In this document: positions 24,853 through 35,600 of the stretch, piece after piece | How the letters are laid out: the number at the start of each line of letters is the position of its first letter | How positions within the stretch are numbered: the stretch's first letter is position 1 | Source of the DNA: JADJXV01 sp046328995 | GTDB lineage: Bacteria; Bacteroidota; Ignavibacteria; Kapaibacteriales; UBA961 | Assembly: GCA_046328995.1 (NCBI GenBank) | Contig: JAXLVN010000006.1 | Span: 124,001-188,000 of the forward strand | Direction of reading: 5' to 3' | Length of the DNA: 64,000 nt | Made by a program: the position numbers and the translations under genes | The notes under the pieces: model-generated | Database searches by the model: none | What the model saw: only the letters and a program-made list of their open reading frames with translations | Told to the model about the DNA's origin: nothing

Positions 24853-26181
24853 ATGATTCAGGAGCTCATTGAGGTGCTTACTGCGGCAGAGCGAACAGTA
24901 TTACAGCATCGGGTGGATACCAATTCTACACAATTGTATAAATTTATCGGTGCATTGCTGGCAAATCCTGCCGCCACCCAAGCCGAACTCGAGGAAATGT
25001 TCTCCATCAGCACCAATACCTACTATAAAAATATCACCCTTGCCAAAGAAGAAATCTATGATGTGATTAAGCATGAGCTGCGTAACCCTTATGACAACAT
25101 GCTCTTACCCAATATTCTCTACAAGCGCGGACTCGAGGTGCAGGCAAGTAAACTCCGAATCAAGCTTGAGGAAGAATACGAAACCCAAGGGTGGTGGAAT
25201 ATTCTGCAGGAATTTTATAATATGGAAATGATCGTCGCGTATGCAAAATGCGATGTAGAATGGCTGGAACAGCTTAAAAACAAAGCAATTGCAAATATTG
25301 ACCGTCTCTCAGGATTTGTGAAGGTAGATCGTGAAATTATTTACCTGATGGCAGTAATTGAAAAAGGCGACCTAAAGGAAAGCCAGTTACCTGCCCTGCG
25401 CCAAAAGCTGGAAGAGCTCCTTGTGGATGCACGTCGGATTAATCATCCTATACCTGTGTTCAATACCCTCCATTCGCTCTTTGTGATCTACACCAAGTAT
25501 AGTATCGATGTGGCACAAGCGCTTGAAATAATCACGCAAATTCATGATTGTATAGACCGTTATGCCGAACGTATGATACCATACGCCAAGAATGTGGCAT
25601 GGCTCAATACCCTTGGCTTTCATGCCGACTTTGTCACGGGCACCGCGCCCGAACAATTTGTAGAACGCATTTTGCCCGGCATTAAAAACCACAGTTTGCT
25701 CTTTGATTCTCAGGCAATTTTGAATTTTTGTACGTATCATTTCCTCTACCGGGACAGACAACGCTTTGAAGAACAATTTGCGAAGTTCAGAGCACTTCCC
25801 GCCGATAAAAGCTTTGCGTATAAAACGGCGTATCTCTCGTGTTTGCAAGCATATTTAAACAACAACCGCACTGAATTCATGCAGCACAAGCACACATTTT
25901 ACGCACAAGATGAAAGCCGCGCCTATACTGATTATGAGCTCACAATCCGCTACCTTGACATCCTCCTCTTAGCCACTGCGGGCGAGAAGGTTCTCGCCGC
26001 CGACATGCTTGATGCTACCATCAAATTCATTCGCCGGAATTTCACACCGAGCAGGGCGAAAATTGAAAAGCATAACCGGGATATTCTCAATAGCGTCATT
26101 CATGCTAAACCGATGAAGAATCAACCACCTCCAATTTTTCGTCTTACCGAATTTTTACGACAGGAAGCCCTAAAGCGCTGA
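24853..26181 (+). CDS. Helical-repeat protein of unknown function, paralogue of the gene at 59083
   Basis: 442 residues from MIQELIEVLTAAERTVLQHRV, preceded by GGAG at 24842-24845. The 52-codon longer frame overlaps the divergent OmpA-like gene and is rejected. No signal peptide. The N-terminal 90 residues look like a small helical, possibly winged-helix, module (ATQAELEEMFSISTNTYYKNITLAKEEIYD); the rest is TPR-like helix pairs. The same layout, an opening 'LIxxLTxxER/K' helix, a module ending in 'YKN', then helical repeats, occurs in the 520-residue protein at 59083-60645. Both are divergent from envelope genes. The function is unknown; a regulatory role is inference. Confidence 0.7.
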   Translation: MIQELIEVLTAAERTVLQHRVDTNSTQLYKFIGALLANPAATQAELEEMFSISTNTYYKNITLAKEEIYDVIKHELRNPYDNMLLPNILYKRGLEVQASKLRIKLEEEYETQGWWNILQEFYNMEMIVAYAKCDVEWLEQLKNKAIANIDRLSGFVKVDREIIYLMAVIEKGDLKESQLPALRQKLEELLVDARRINHPIPVFNTLHSLFVIYTKYSIDVAQALEIITQIHDCIDRYAERMIPYAKNVAWLNTLGFHADFVTGTAPEQFVERILPGIKNHSLLFDSQAILNFCTYHFLYRDRQRFEEQFAKFRALPADKSFAYKTAYLSCLQAYLNNNRTEFMQHKHTFYAQDESRAYTDYELTIRYLDILLLATAGEKVLAADMLDATIKFIRRNFTPSRAKIEKHNRDILNSVIHAKPMKNQPPPIFRLTEFLRQEALKR

Positions 26182-26427
26182 GCGAAGTACGAAGGGAATT
26201 CTCATCCTGATGCTGCAACACCCGAAGATGTTCGTTATCGTGGTGATATATCCTTTCAATTCCTTCCGGGAATTCATCAACATGGCGTTCCTGCGCAGGC
26301 AGGACCGCTCTATCCTGGCACCACCTTCACACTCCTACACCTCACTAACTGCTTGCACACCAAGTATATTTTGAGTAATATTGTACTATCATGTAGTACT
26401 TCTTCCCACTTTTCCAAGGATAGTGTT

Positions 26428-27075
26428 ATGAAACACAGTTTTTTTGCAATGGTGATTGTGGTGGTATGCGCTCTTGCGGCGTGCAAGGATACGACTTCGC
26501 CGGCTCCTACTACCCCAACGTATAAGTATTCTTTCACGGGGAAAATCTCGAACCCGAAGAATATTACGATACCCGATGATGCGTATCTCGTGACAGCATG
26601 GAGTGTTTCGAGAGGAAGCCCTGATTATGGATATTATTTTGGTGAGGGACATCTTGATAAATCAACTAACTCCTTTACCGTTGGGTTTAATGCTGATTTA
26701 CCATCCGAAGCAATGAATCTGAATTCGGCCATGGACGGAGGTTTGGGCGTAGGGTATGTACTGCTGGTTACTTCTCCGACAAAGTTAACAGGGAAAGATC
26801 TTAAGTTGCTAACGAACGCAACGCTTTGGGGCGCCATGGATTGGTCAGGTATGATTTATATTGGCGGAGAACCTTCAAAAGTTGAGTGGCGTCCGTGGGG
26901 TAAAGACTTCAAACAAGGGTATAATTATGCTGTAGGGGTAGATAATCCATCGGGTTTTGACTCATATGCACCGGCTGACAGTAAAAATATGACCTTACTC
27001 ATCGACACCTCGCTTGCGGCATTCAAATTCCCTAATTGGACAGGCAAAAATCCCGACAAAAATTCGAGTAAATAG
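26428..27075 (+). CDS. Hypothetical lipoprotein
   Basis: 215 residues starting MKHSFFAMVIVVVCALAAC, with lipobox LAAC and a linker of Thr and Pro (TTSPAPTTPTYKY). The mature part has strand-like segments (YLVTAWSVSRGSPDYGYYFGEG, GVGYVLLVTSP) and no catalytic motif. The pattern suggests a beta-sandwich surface protein. The longer open frame upstream has no signal and is rejected. The 246-bp space before it (26182-26427) contains no gene. I do not recognise the family. Confidence 0.75.
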   Translation: MKHSFFAMVIVVVCALAACKDTTSPAPTTPTYKYSFTGKISNPKNITIPDDAYLVTAWSVSRGSPDYGYYFGEGHLDKSTNSFTVGFNADLPSEAMNLNSAMDGGLGVGYVLLVTSPTKLTGKDLKLLTNATLWGAMDWSGMIYIGGEPSKVEWRPWGKDFKQGYNYAVGVDNPSGFDSYAPADSKNMTLLIDTSLAAFKFPNWTGKNPDKNSSK

Positions 27076-27112
27076 TCTGAAGATTATCGAGATACGATTG
27101 CTCACTCTTTGC

Positions 27113-27133
27113 TGTCCGGCTTCGCTTCGGACA
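27113..27133 (+). terminator. Possible terminator hairpin after the lipoprotein gene
   Basis: TGTCCG ... CGGACA, 6-bp arms and 9-base loop, followed nine bases later by a short T run. The stem is short, so this is weak. Confidence 0.35.
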
Positions 27134-27188
27134 TCGTACTTTTTACATTTAGCATGAATTGGTTTTATAGTGTAATTATTTCAGTATT

Positions 27189-28064
27189 ATGAAGATACCT
27201 TCGATACATTTTGCCCTTGGGCGATGCCGGTGGATATTAGGTCATGGAGCCGGAAAAGTACTTTCGGCGCTTTGTTTGTGTGCGATAGTGATGTGCCCGA
27301 TGGTGGCGGTGACGTCGCTCAAGGCGCAATCTCCGTATGAAGTGAGCTGGGGGAAAGATGCGTGGATCATGGGCGGGAGTGTGGTGGTGTCCTTTATCGG
27401 TGCCGCGCTCGATGATTCTCTCAGCGTGATAACCGATCAGGAATACATGGCATTACGCAAAGAGGATATTAATATTATCGATCGGTGGGCGACGAATTTT
27501 TCGTCCAAACCGGTTTCCCGGGTGAGTGATGTTGGCGTTGGACTTTGTCTTGCGTCACCGCTGGGCTTATTGATATTTGATGAATCAATGCGCAAAGATT
27601 TCGGGAAAATTTCGACGATGTATCTTGAGACTGCTCTGCTCGCTACGTTCCTGCCATCCTATGGTAAGGGTCTCGTGACACGAATTCGGCCGTATGCGTA
27701 TAATTCTTCGACGGAGCGGTCGGTCGTGGAGTCCGGGGAGACGAAACGTTCGTTTTTCTCCGGCCACACGACGCTTGCGTTTGCTTCGATGACTTTTTTT
27801 GCGACCGTCTATTCTGATTATTACCCGAATTCCCGCTATACTTCGACGGTGTGGATTGCTTCGATGGGTGCTGCCTCGGGAGTGGGTCTGCTCCGGATAT
27901 TCTCCGGCGCTCATTTCCCGACCGATGTGATGCTCGGCGCGCTGGTCGGTGGGGCAATCGGCTATGGTATTCCCTATCTCCACCGTACATCGCCGGTATC
28001 GGTGGGATTTATGCCGACCTTCGATGGCGGGGCGCAGCTTTCGCTTTCGATGCCTTTGCGATAA
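27189..28064 (+). CDS. PAP2-superfamily phosphatase, membrane
   Basis: 291 residues. An N-terminal hydrophobic segment (VLSALCLCAIVMCPMVAVTSL) and several later ones. All three PAP2 motifs are visible: KGLVTRIRPYAY near 163 (KxxxxxxRP), SFFSGHTT near 190 (PSGH type) and RIFSGAHFPTDV near 236 (SRxxxxxHxxxD type). Such enzymes remove phosphate from lipid phosphates such as undecaprenyl pyrophosphate, phosphatidate or lipid A at the outer face of the membrane. The particular lipid is unknown. It converges with rpoC across a shared terminator. Confidence 0.9.
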   Translation: MKIPSIHFALGRCRWILGHGAGKVLSALCLCAIVMCPMVAVTSLKAQSPYEVSWGKDAWIMGGSVVVSFIGAALDDSLSVITDQEYMALRKEDINIIDRWATNFSSKPVSRVSDVGVGLCLASPLGLLIFDESMRKDFGKISTMYLETALLATFLPSYGKGLVTRIRPYAYNSSTERSVVESGETKRSFFSGHTTLAFASMTFFATVYSDYYPNSRYTSTVWIASMGAASGVGLLRIFSGAHFPTDVMLGALVGGAIGYGIPYLHRTSPVSVGFMPTFDGGAQLSLSMPLR

Positions 28065-28140
28065 GAGCAACGAGGAGTGCATGCCCGTATACATTTTATG
28101 AAGTTGTTGCTGTGCGCGCATTGTACATTCACAACAATAA

Positions 28141-28174
28141 AAAAAGCCGTTCCCAAAACGAGAACGGCTTTTTA
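28141..28174. terminator. Bidirectional terminator between the PAP2 gene and rpoC
   Basis: Stem AAAGCCGTTC/GAACGGCTTT (28143-28152 with 28162-28171), flanked by A on one side and T on the other. It can serve both the plus-strand PAP2 gene and the minus-strand rpoBC transcript. Confidence 0.88.
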
Positions 28175-28194
28175 TTTTCAACCATGAGTGCAGC

Positions 28195-31100
28195 TTACAC
28201 CGCGATACGGCGCTTGCCGAGCTTGCGGTATCCATCTGCGCCTTCCGGCTCTTCTTCGGGTGTTTCATCAAGAATTGCGTCCGCGCCAAAGATATTTCCC
28301 ACTTGGCTTGTGACGATCATATCTTGGTATCTGCGCAAGCCCGTACCTGCCGGGATGAGCTGACCGAGAATGATATTTTCTTTAAGTCCCATGAGGTTAT
28401 CCGTTTTTGCCGATACCGAAGCATCAGCGAGAACGCGGGTCGTTTCCTGGAACGATGCAGCCGAGAGCCAGCTTTCCGTTTGCAACGATGCCTGCGTAAT
28501 TCCAAGCAAGAGCGGATCGGCGCTTGCCGGCTCTGCAGGGCGGGCTTCTGCCATAATCTTGTCTTTCTTTTTAAGATCGACATTTGCCTCACGGAAGCGT
28601 TTTTTGGTAACGAGTTGTCCTACTTTGAAGCGCGAGTCACCCTTTTCGGTAATCACGACATGATTTTTGAGCATTTCGTTTTCATCGTAGAATTTGATCT
28701 TATCGATCTGATCATTTTCGAGGAAAGTCGAGTCGCCTGCATCGCTAATTTTAACTTTTTGAAGCATTTGACGCACGATGATTTCGATGTGCTTATCGTT
28801 GATTTTCACACCCTGCATACGATACACTTCCTGAATTTCATTGGTCAAATACTCTTGTACGGCATTTGCACCTTTGATTCGGAGAATATCATGCGGGTTA
28901 ATCGACCCGTCGCTGAGTCGGTCGCCGGCACGTACGAGGTCACCCTCTTGAACGAGCAGGTATTTGCTGGTAGCGACGGCTGATTCAGAACGTGTTTGGC
29001 CGTCCAAACTGGTAATAATCACAGCACGTTGACCACGTTTTGCTTTATCGAAGGAAATAATACCGTCGATTTCGGCAACGATTGCAGGATTTTGAGGAGC
29101 GCGTGCTTCGAAGAGCTCGGTCACACGCGGCAGACCTCCTGTAATATCGCGCATACGACCGAGGTCACGCGGAATTTTTACGAGCTTGGTACCTACGCCG
29201 ACTTTTTCCATATTATCGACGATAATCTGAGCGCGGATCGGAATGATGTAGGTCTGAAGGATATTGCCGAGTTCATCGACAATTTCAATCGCCGGCATTT
29301 TAGTGCGGTCACGAGACTCCATCACCACGCGGGTAATGTGACCTGTCTGCTCGTCATTTTCCTCACGGAACGTAACGTTGGCAATAAGGTCTTTATAGCG
29401 AATAGTACCCGGCTTTTCGGTAATAATAGCCGCATTGTACGGATCCCATTCGTATATGGTCTCGCCCTTGCTGACATGCTGTCCGTCCTGAATCTTGAGA
29501 AGCGCGCCATAGACGGCGTCATACTTCGTTAGAATACGGTTACTGTCTGATTCGACAAGGTTTATCACACCGCTACGGCTCACGACGACGTGCATTTTGC
29601 CATCACCTTCGTCATCATCATAGCTGACGGTTTTGATATTTTCAAACTGAATAACACCATCAAATTTCGCAACAATGGTCGATTGCGACGCCACAAGCGA
29701 CGCAGTACCACCGGTGTGGAATGTACGGAGTGTAAGCTGCGTACCCGGCTCACCGATTGACTGCGAAGCAATCGTACCGACGGCTTCACCGACATCGACG
29801 ACCTGACCGGTGGCCATGTTACGACCATAGCATTTCACACAGATACCACGGCGGGATTCGCACGTAAGCACGGAGCGAATAAGCACGGAATCAATCGATG
29901 ACTCGGCAATCTTATGTGCAATGTCCTCATTGATAATCCCCCCTGCTTTTACAAGCACCTTATCAGTCAGCGGGTTCACGATATCAACCAAGGCAAAGCG
30001 ACCTAAAATACGCTCTGCAAGCGGCTCTTTAATGTCTTCGCCTTCTTTAAGAGCGCGCATTTCCATACCGCGGATTGTACCGCAATCCATTTCGGAGATA
30101 ATCATATCCTGCGCCACATCGTGGAGACGACGGGTCAAATACCCGGCGTCAGCCGTCTTAAGCGCCGTATCGGCAAGACCTTTACGGGCACCGTGCGTTG
30201 AAATAAAGTATTCGAGAATTGTCAGACCTTCTTTGAAGTTGGAAATAATTGGATTTTCAATTAATTCCGCACTTCCTCCGGTTTGAGATTTCTGCGGCTT
30301 CGCCATCAAGCCCCGCATACCTGCAAGCTGACGGATCTGTTCTTTCGAACCCCGTGCCTGCGAGTCAAGCATCATCCAGAATGGGTTGAATCCTTCATCC
30401 GCCTTTTGTAGATCCGAGTATAATCGATCGGCCACGCGGTTCGTCGCCGTGGACCATGTATCGATAATCTTGTTGTAGCGTTCACCGGCGGTAATCACAC
30501 CATTTTGATAGTAATCTTCAATCGTATCTACCGTTTCCTGCGCTTTTTTGATAATCGTTTCTTTTTCGGCCGGGATCACGACGTCGTGAATACCCACGGA
30601 AAGTCCACCTTTGGTCGCAAAAGCAAAACCCATTTCCTTCATCGCATCGAGGAATTCCACCGTCTTAGCCGGTCCGGCTTTGCGGAAACACTGTCCGATA
30701 ATTTGACGGAGGCGATTCTTAGTCAAGAGTTCATTGAGGTAACCCATTGCTTCGGGAACGACTTGATTGAACAGCAAGCGTCCGGTCGTTGTCTCAATCA
30801 TCTTGCCTTTAATTCTCACCAAAATCTTTGCATGGAGGTCTAATTTACCTGAGTTATAGGCAATAATTACCTCAGCAGCTGATGAGAATTGCTTGTTTTC
30901 ACCCGGCGCGCCACGACGAAGCTTCGTCAAGTAATACGCGCCAAGCACCATGTCCTGCGACGGAACGGTGATAGGATCGCCGTGCTGCGTGTGCATCACA
31001 TTGTGCGGAGCCAGCATCAGAAGCAATGCCTCAAGCTGCGCTTCGTGGCTGAGCGGTACGTGCACCGCCATTTGGTCACCGTCAAAGTCAGCGTTGAACG

Positions 31101-32490
31101 CGGTACAGACAAGTGGGTGCAATTGAAGCGCTTTACCTTCGATAAGACGTGGCTGGAACGCTTGAATACCCAATCTGTGAAGGGTAGGAGCACGGTTGAG
31201 CATGATTGGGTGTCCGTCAATCACTTTCTCCAAGATATCCCACACTTCGTTGGTCTTACGTTCGACTAATTTCTTCGCGCTTTTTACGGTCTTGACATGT
31301 CCGCGCTCAATTAACTTACGGATAACAAACGGCTTGAACAATTCAACAGCCATGTCTTTCGGGAGTCCGCATTCGTGAATCTTGAGCTCAGGCCCGACCA
31401 CAATAACTGAACGTCCCGAATAATCGACCCGCTTACCGAGCAAGTTCTGACGGAAACGTCCCGTCTTCCCCTTGAGCGTATCGGCAAGTGATTTAAGTGC
31501 GCGCTGCGACTCACTTCTCACCGAACGGCGGCTATTATCAAATAATGCATCGACCGATTCCTGAAGCATCCGCTTTTCATTACGGAGAATTACTTCCGGT
31601 GCTTTGATATCGATAAGGCGACGTAAACGGTTGTTGCGGATAATTACCCGGCGATACAAGTCGTTCAAGTCCGAGGTCGCGAAGCGTCCGCCTTCGAGCG
31701 GTACCAGCGGACGTAAATCCGGCGGAATCACCGGCACAACATCAAGTACCATCCATTCGGGATGATTCGGGATGCTGCTTCCATCCGGCGGAAGGAATGA
31801 TTCCAGAATTCTCAAGCGTTTGAGAAGTTCTGTTTTCTTGGTCTGCGATGTCTCCTCACGCAATTGCTCGCGCATTTTGTAATATGTCGTCTCGGGATCA
31901 ATCCGCTTGAGAAGTTCTTTAATTGCTTCACCGCCAATTAAACAGATGAACTTACGATGGTCATCATCATCCAAATTACGCTCGGCGTTCGAGAGTGAGC
32001 CGAGAACTTCGAGGTACTGTTCTTCCGTGAGCAAGTCCTTGACCTGCAAGCCGGTATTTCCCGGCTGCACAACGACATACGACTCATAGTAGATAATACG
32101 CTCGACGTCCTTGGTAGGCATTGCCAGCGAGTGACTGATTTTGCTCGGGAGGGAACGTAAGAACCAAATATGCACCACAGGTACAGCGAGCATAATATGT
32201 CCCATACGCTCACGGCGTACAGATTTCTGTGTCACTTCCACACCGCAGCGGTCGCACACAATTCCTTTATAGCGAATACGCTTATACTTACCGCAGGCGC
32301 ATTCCCAGTCACGGATGGGACCAAATATTTTTTCGCAGAACAGACCGTCTTTTTCAGGACGGAATGAACGATAGTTGATAGTTTCGGGCTTGGTCACTTC
32401 GCCATGTGAGCGATTGAGCACTTCATCGGGCGAGGCAATTTTAATCGTAATTCGAGAAAATCCTTTTCTTGGAATAGAATGGGATTGCAT
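28195..32490 (-). CDS. rpoC: DNA-directed RNA polymerase subunit beta'
   Basis: 1431 residues, full length. N-terminal zinc finger CACGKYKRIRYKGIVCDRC (about 67-85). The catalytic magnesium triad is NADFDGDQMAVH near 465. The second zinc cluster CESRRGICVKCYG is near 877, followed by the trigger-loop region TIASQSIGEPGTQLTLRTFHTGG. It is the catalytic half of the polymerase active centre. It sits 134 bp downstream of rpoB on the same strand, with no terminator between, so they form one rpoBC transcript ending at 28141-28174. Confidence 0.99.
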   Translation of the reverse strand: MQSHSIPRKGFSRITIKIASPDEVLNRSHGEVTKPETINYRSFRPEKDGLFCEKIFGPIRDWECACGKYKRIRYKGIVCDRCGVEVTQKSVRRERMGHIMLAVPVVHIWFLRSLPSKISHSLAMPTKDVERIIYYESYVVVQPGNTGLQVKDLLTEEQYLEVLGSLSNAERNLDDDDHRKFICLIGGEAIKELLKRIDPETTYYKMREQLREETSQTKKTELLKRLRILESFLPPDGSSIPNHPEWMVLDVVPVIPPDLRPLVPLEGGRFATSDLNDLYRRVIIRNNRLRRLIDIKAPEVILRNEKRMLQESVDALFDNSRRSVRSESQRALKSLADTLKGKTGRFRQNLLGKRVDYSGRSVIVVGPELKIHECGLPKDMAVELFKPFVIRKLIERGHVKTVKSAKKLVERKTNEVWDILEKVIDGHPIMLNRAPTLHRLGIQAFQPRLIEGKALQLHPLVCTAFNADFDGDQMAVHVPLSHEAQLEALLLMLAPHNVMHTQHGDPITVPSQDMVLGAYYLTKLRRGAPGENKQFSSAAEVIIAYNSGKLDLHAKILVRIKGKMIETTTGRLLFNQVVPEAMGYLNELLTKNRLRQIIGQCFRKAGPAKTVEFLDAMKEMGFAFATKGGLSVGIHDVVIPAEKETIIKKAQETVDTIEDYYQNGVITAGERYNKIIDTWSTATNRVADRLYSDLQKADEGFNPFWMMLDSQARGSKEQIRQLAGMRGLMAKPQKSQTGGSAELIENPIISNFKEGLTILEYFISTHGARKGLADTALKTADAGYLTRRLHDVAQDMIISEMDCGTIRGMEMRALKEGEDIKEPLAERILGRFALVDIVNPLTDKVLVKAGGIINEDIAHKIAESSIDSVLIRSVLTCESRRGICVKCYGRNMATGQVVDVGEAVGTIASQSIGEPGTQLTLRTFHTGGTASLVASQSTIVAKFDGVIQFENIKTVSYDDDEGDGKMHVVVSRSGVINLVESDSNRILTKYDAVYGALLKIQDGQHVSKGETIYEWDPYNAAIITEKPGTIRYKDLIANVTFREENDEQTGHITRVVMESRDRTKMPAIEIVDELGNILQTYIIPIRAQIIVDNMEKVGVGTKLVKIPRDLGRMRDITGGLPRVTELFEARAPQNPAIVAEIDGIISFDKAKRGQRAVIITSLDGQTRSESAVATSKYLLVQEGDLVRAGDRLSDGSINPHDILRIKGANAVQEYLTNEIQEVYRMQGVKINDKHIEIIVRQMLQKVKISDAGDSTFLENDQIDKIKFYDENEMLKNHVVITEKGDSRFKVGQLVTKKRFREANVDLKKKDKIMAEARPAEPASADPLLLGITQASLQTESWLSAASFQETTRVLADASVSAKTDNLMGLKENIILGQLIPAGTGLRRYQDMIVTSQVGNIFGADAILDETPEEEPEGADGYRKLGKRRIAV

Positions 32491-32624
32491 GGATTTTTCT
32501 CCAATAAAAGTTCGTAAAGTTTAGTTTTAATTTTTATGGTACTCTTCTGCAAGTCAAGACCCGTCGCCTGCGGTCACCCTTGCCGTCCAACCGTTTGACT
32601 GATATGCGGTTACTGAATAATTAC

Positions 32625-35600
32625 TTACTCAATCACAATATCAAGGCACAGACCTTGTAATTCGCGCACAAGCACATTAAACGACTCGGGGATATTCGGA
32701 TTCGGCATGTTTTCGCCTTTGACAATTGTTTCGTACATTTTTGCACGTCCCTGTACATCGTCCGACTTCACGGTAAGCATTTCCTGCAAGGTGTGCGCCG
32801 CGCCATAGGCTTCGAGCGCCCACACTTCCATTTCACCCAAACGCTGACCACCGAACTGTGCTTTACCACCAAGCGGTTGCTGCGTAATGAGCGAGTATGG
32901 CCCGATCGACCGTGCGTGAATCTTATCTTCCACAAGGTGGGAGAGCTTCAGCATATAAATCACCCCGACGGTGATGACGTGGTCAAACTGATCACCGGTG
33001 CGACCATCAAAGAGAATCGTTTTACCGGTACGTGGAAGTCCTGCTTTTTCAAGGTAATCGCCTACTTCATCCCAGGTAGCACCGTCAAAAATCGGCGTCG
33101 CAAAATGTACACCTAATTTTTTGGCAGCCCATCCGAGCGCTGTTTCGTACAATTGTCCGAGGTTCATCCGCGACGGCACGCCGAGCGGATTAAGCACGAT
33201 GTCAACGGGAGTACCATCGGGTAAAAACGGCATATCTTCGATCGCAACGATCTTGGAAACAATACCTTTATTACCGTGGCGACCTGCCATTTTATCGCCG
33301 ACCTGAAGTTTACGTTTTTTCGCCACATACACTTTTGCCATCTGAAGAATGCCCGGCTGGAGTTCATCTCCTGCAGCAATCTTATTCCGTTCAGACTTTG
33401 CGGTCGCTATGATATCATTTTTATGAACAGCATAATTATGAAGGAGTTGGCGAACGAGCGACATTTTATCGTCATCCGAGAACCAGTCGGCTTCGACGTC
33501 GAGCAGTTCTAATTTGAGTGAACCATCGTCGTATTTCGCAATGACATCTTTGGCGGTCATTGTCGTACCACCGCGGAAGACGACTTTGTCATTCGTGAGA
33601 CGAATGCCGAGGGTCGTCATACCGTCGAGTACTTTTGCGAGGCGGCGTGCTGTATCATCTTCATGCTGTTTGAGCGTTTTTTGCTCACGTTTAGAGATTT
33701 GTTCCTGGCGTTTTTTCTCTTCCTGACGAATCTGATCATCGCTCGTCATCACACGGCGGCTGAAGAGCTTGGTATTAATTACCACACCTTTGAGTCCGGG
33801 TGATGCTTTCATCGACGCATCTTTCACGTCACCTGCTTTATCACCGAAGATTGCACGGAGGAGCTTTTCTTCCGGTGTCGGATCGGTCTCGCCCTTAGGA
33901 GTAATTTTACCGATGAGGATATCACCTTCGCGGACTTTTGCGCCCATGCGGATAATTCCAAAATCATCTAAGTCCTTCGTAGCTTCTTCGCTTACGTTAG
34001 GAATTTCTTTTGTAAATTCTTCTTCGCCACGCTTGGTATCACGGACTTGGAGCGTCGATTCTTCAATATGAATCGATGTATAAATATCTTCGGCGACCAG
34101 ACGCTCGGAGATAATAATAGCATCTTCAAAGTTGTATCCACGCCATGGCATGAATGCCACGAGTACATTTTGTCCGAGAGCGAGCTCGCCCAATTCGGTC
34201 GCAGCACCGTCAGCCAGCGGCTGACCTTTCTTCACGCGTTGATCGGCGACGACGAGCGGACGCTGATTTATACATGTATCTTGGTTCGTACGGAAGAATT
34301 TAAGTAATCGATAGGTTTTCGTATTATCATTATCAAACGACACTAATTTTTGCTCTTCGGTGCGAATATCATCGTAGCGTACGCGGATAAAATCAGCGCA
34401 AACGTATTCGACGACACCATCACCTTCGGCAGCCGTAAGTGCGCGTGAATCATGAGCGACACGAGCTTCCATACCGGTGCCGATAAGCGGAGCTTTTGGC
34501 TTAAGGAGCGGAACACCTTGACGTTGCATGTTTGAGCCCATGAGTGCACGGTTCGCATCATCATGCTCAAGGAACGGAATCAGCGACGCAGCCGGACTTG
34601 TAATCTGATCGGTCGTAATATCCATATATTCAATATCTTTCGGCGATACAACGAGGAAGTCCCCCGACAGGCGTGCTTTCACACGATCGCCGATAATCAT
34701 ACTTTCTTTATCTGTTTCCGTGGAAGCAGGAGCGATAAGCTTGCCTTCTTCCTTTTCGGCTGTCAGATATTCGATGACATTGGTTACCCGGCCATTTTCT
34801 ACTTTGTGATATGGCGTTTCGATAAAACCAAAATGATTAATTCTCGCGTGAATCGACAGCGAGGAGATAAGACCGATGTTCGGACCTTCCGGCGTTTCAA
34901 TCGGGCAGAGGCGACCATAGTGTGTATAGTGCACGTCCCGTACCTCAAAGCCGGCGCGCTCACGGGTAAGACCACCGGGTCCGAGAGCGGATGTACGGCG
35001 CTTATGTGTCAATTCTGACAGTGGATTGGTCTGATCCATGAACTGTGAGAGCTGATTTGTACCGAAAAACTGATTGACGACACTTGTAATTGTCCGTGCA
35101 TTTACAAGTTCGGCAGGCGTAGTGGACTCACCATCATGCACACTCAGGCGTTCTTTGATGGTTCTCGCCATTCTCGAAAGACCTAAATTAAATTGTGCCG
35201 ACAACTGTTCACCAACGGTACGAACGCGACGATTACCCAAGTGATCAATATCATCGACATTGTGTTTTTGTCCATGTAAATCAATCAAATACTTGATAAT
35301 TTCGATAATATCTTCTATGCGGAGAGTCGTATGGTCGAGCGGCACATCTTGCAGGCCAAGCTTATCATTAATACGGAAGCGGCCGACGACACCTAAGTCA
35401 TAGCGTTTTGGATTAAAGAACAATTTTTCGAGCAGTGCAGCTGCGGTTTCCACATCGGGAGCATCGGTCGAGCGGAGCTGACGGTAAATTGCCTCAAGTG
35501 CATCTTCGCGAGTACGGGTCGTATCTTTTGCGAGTGTTTTTGCGAGTACGGGTTCATCGGCAGCATTTTCATAACTAAATAATTTAACCGTTGTTAAATC

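Noticed and set aside
27585..28289. Minus-strand 234-residue ORF opposite the PAP2 gene
   Set aside because: It is antisense to a complete PAP2 enzyme, basic and low-complexity, and crosses the terminator; a shadow frame.
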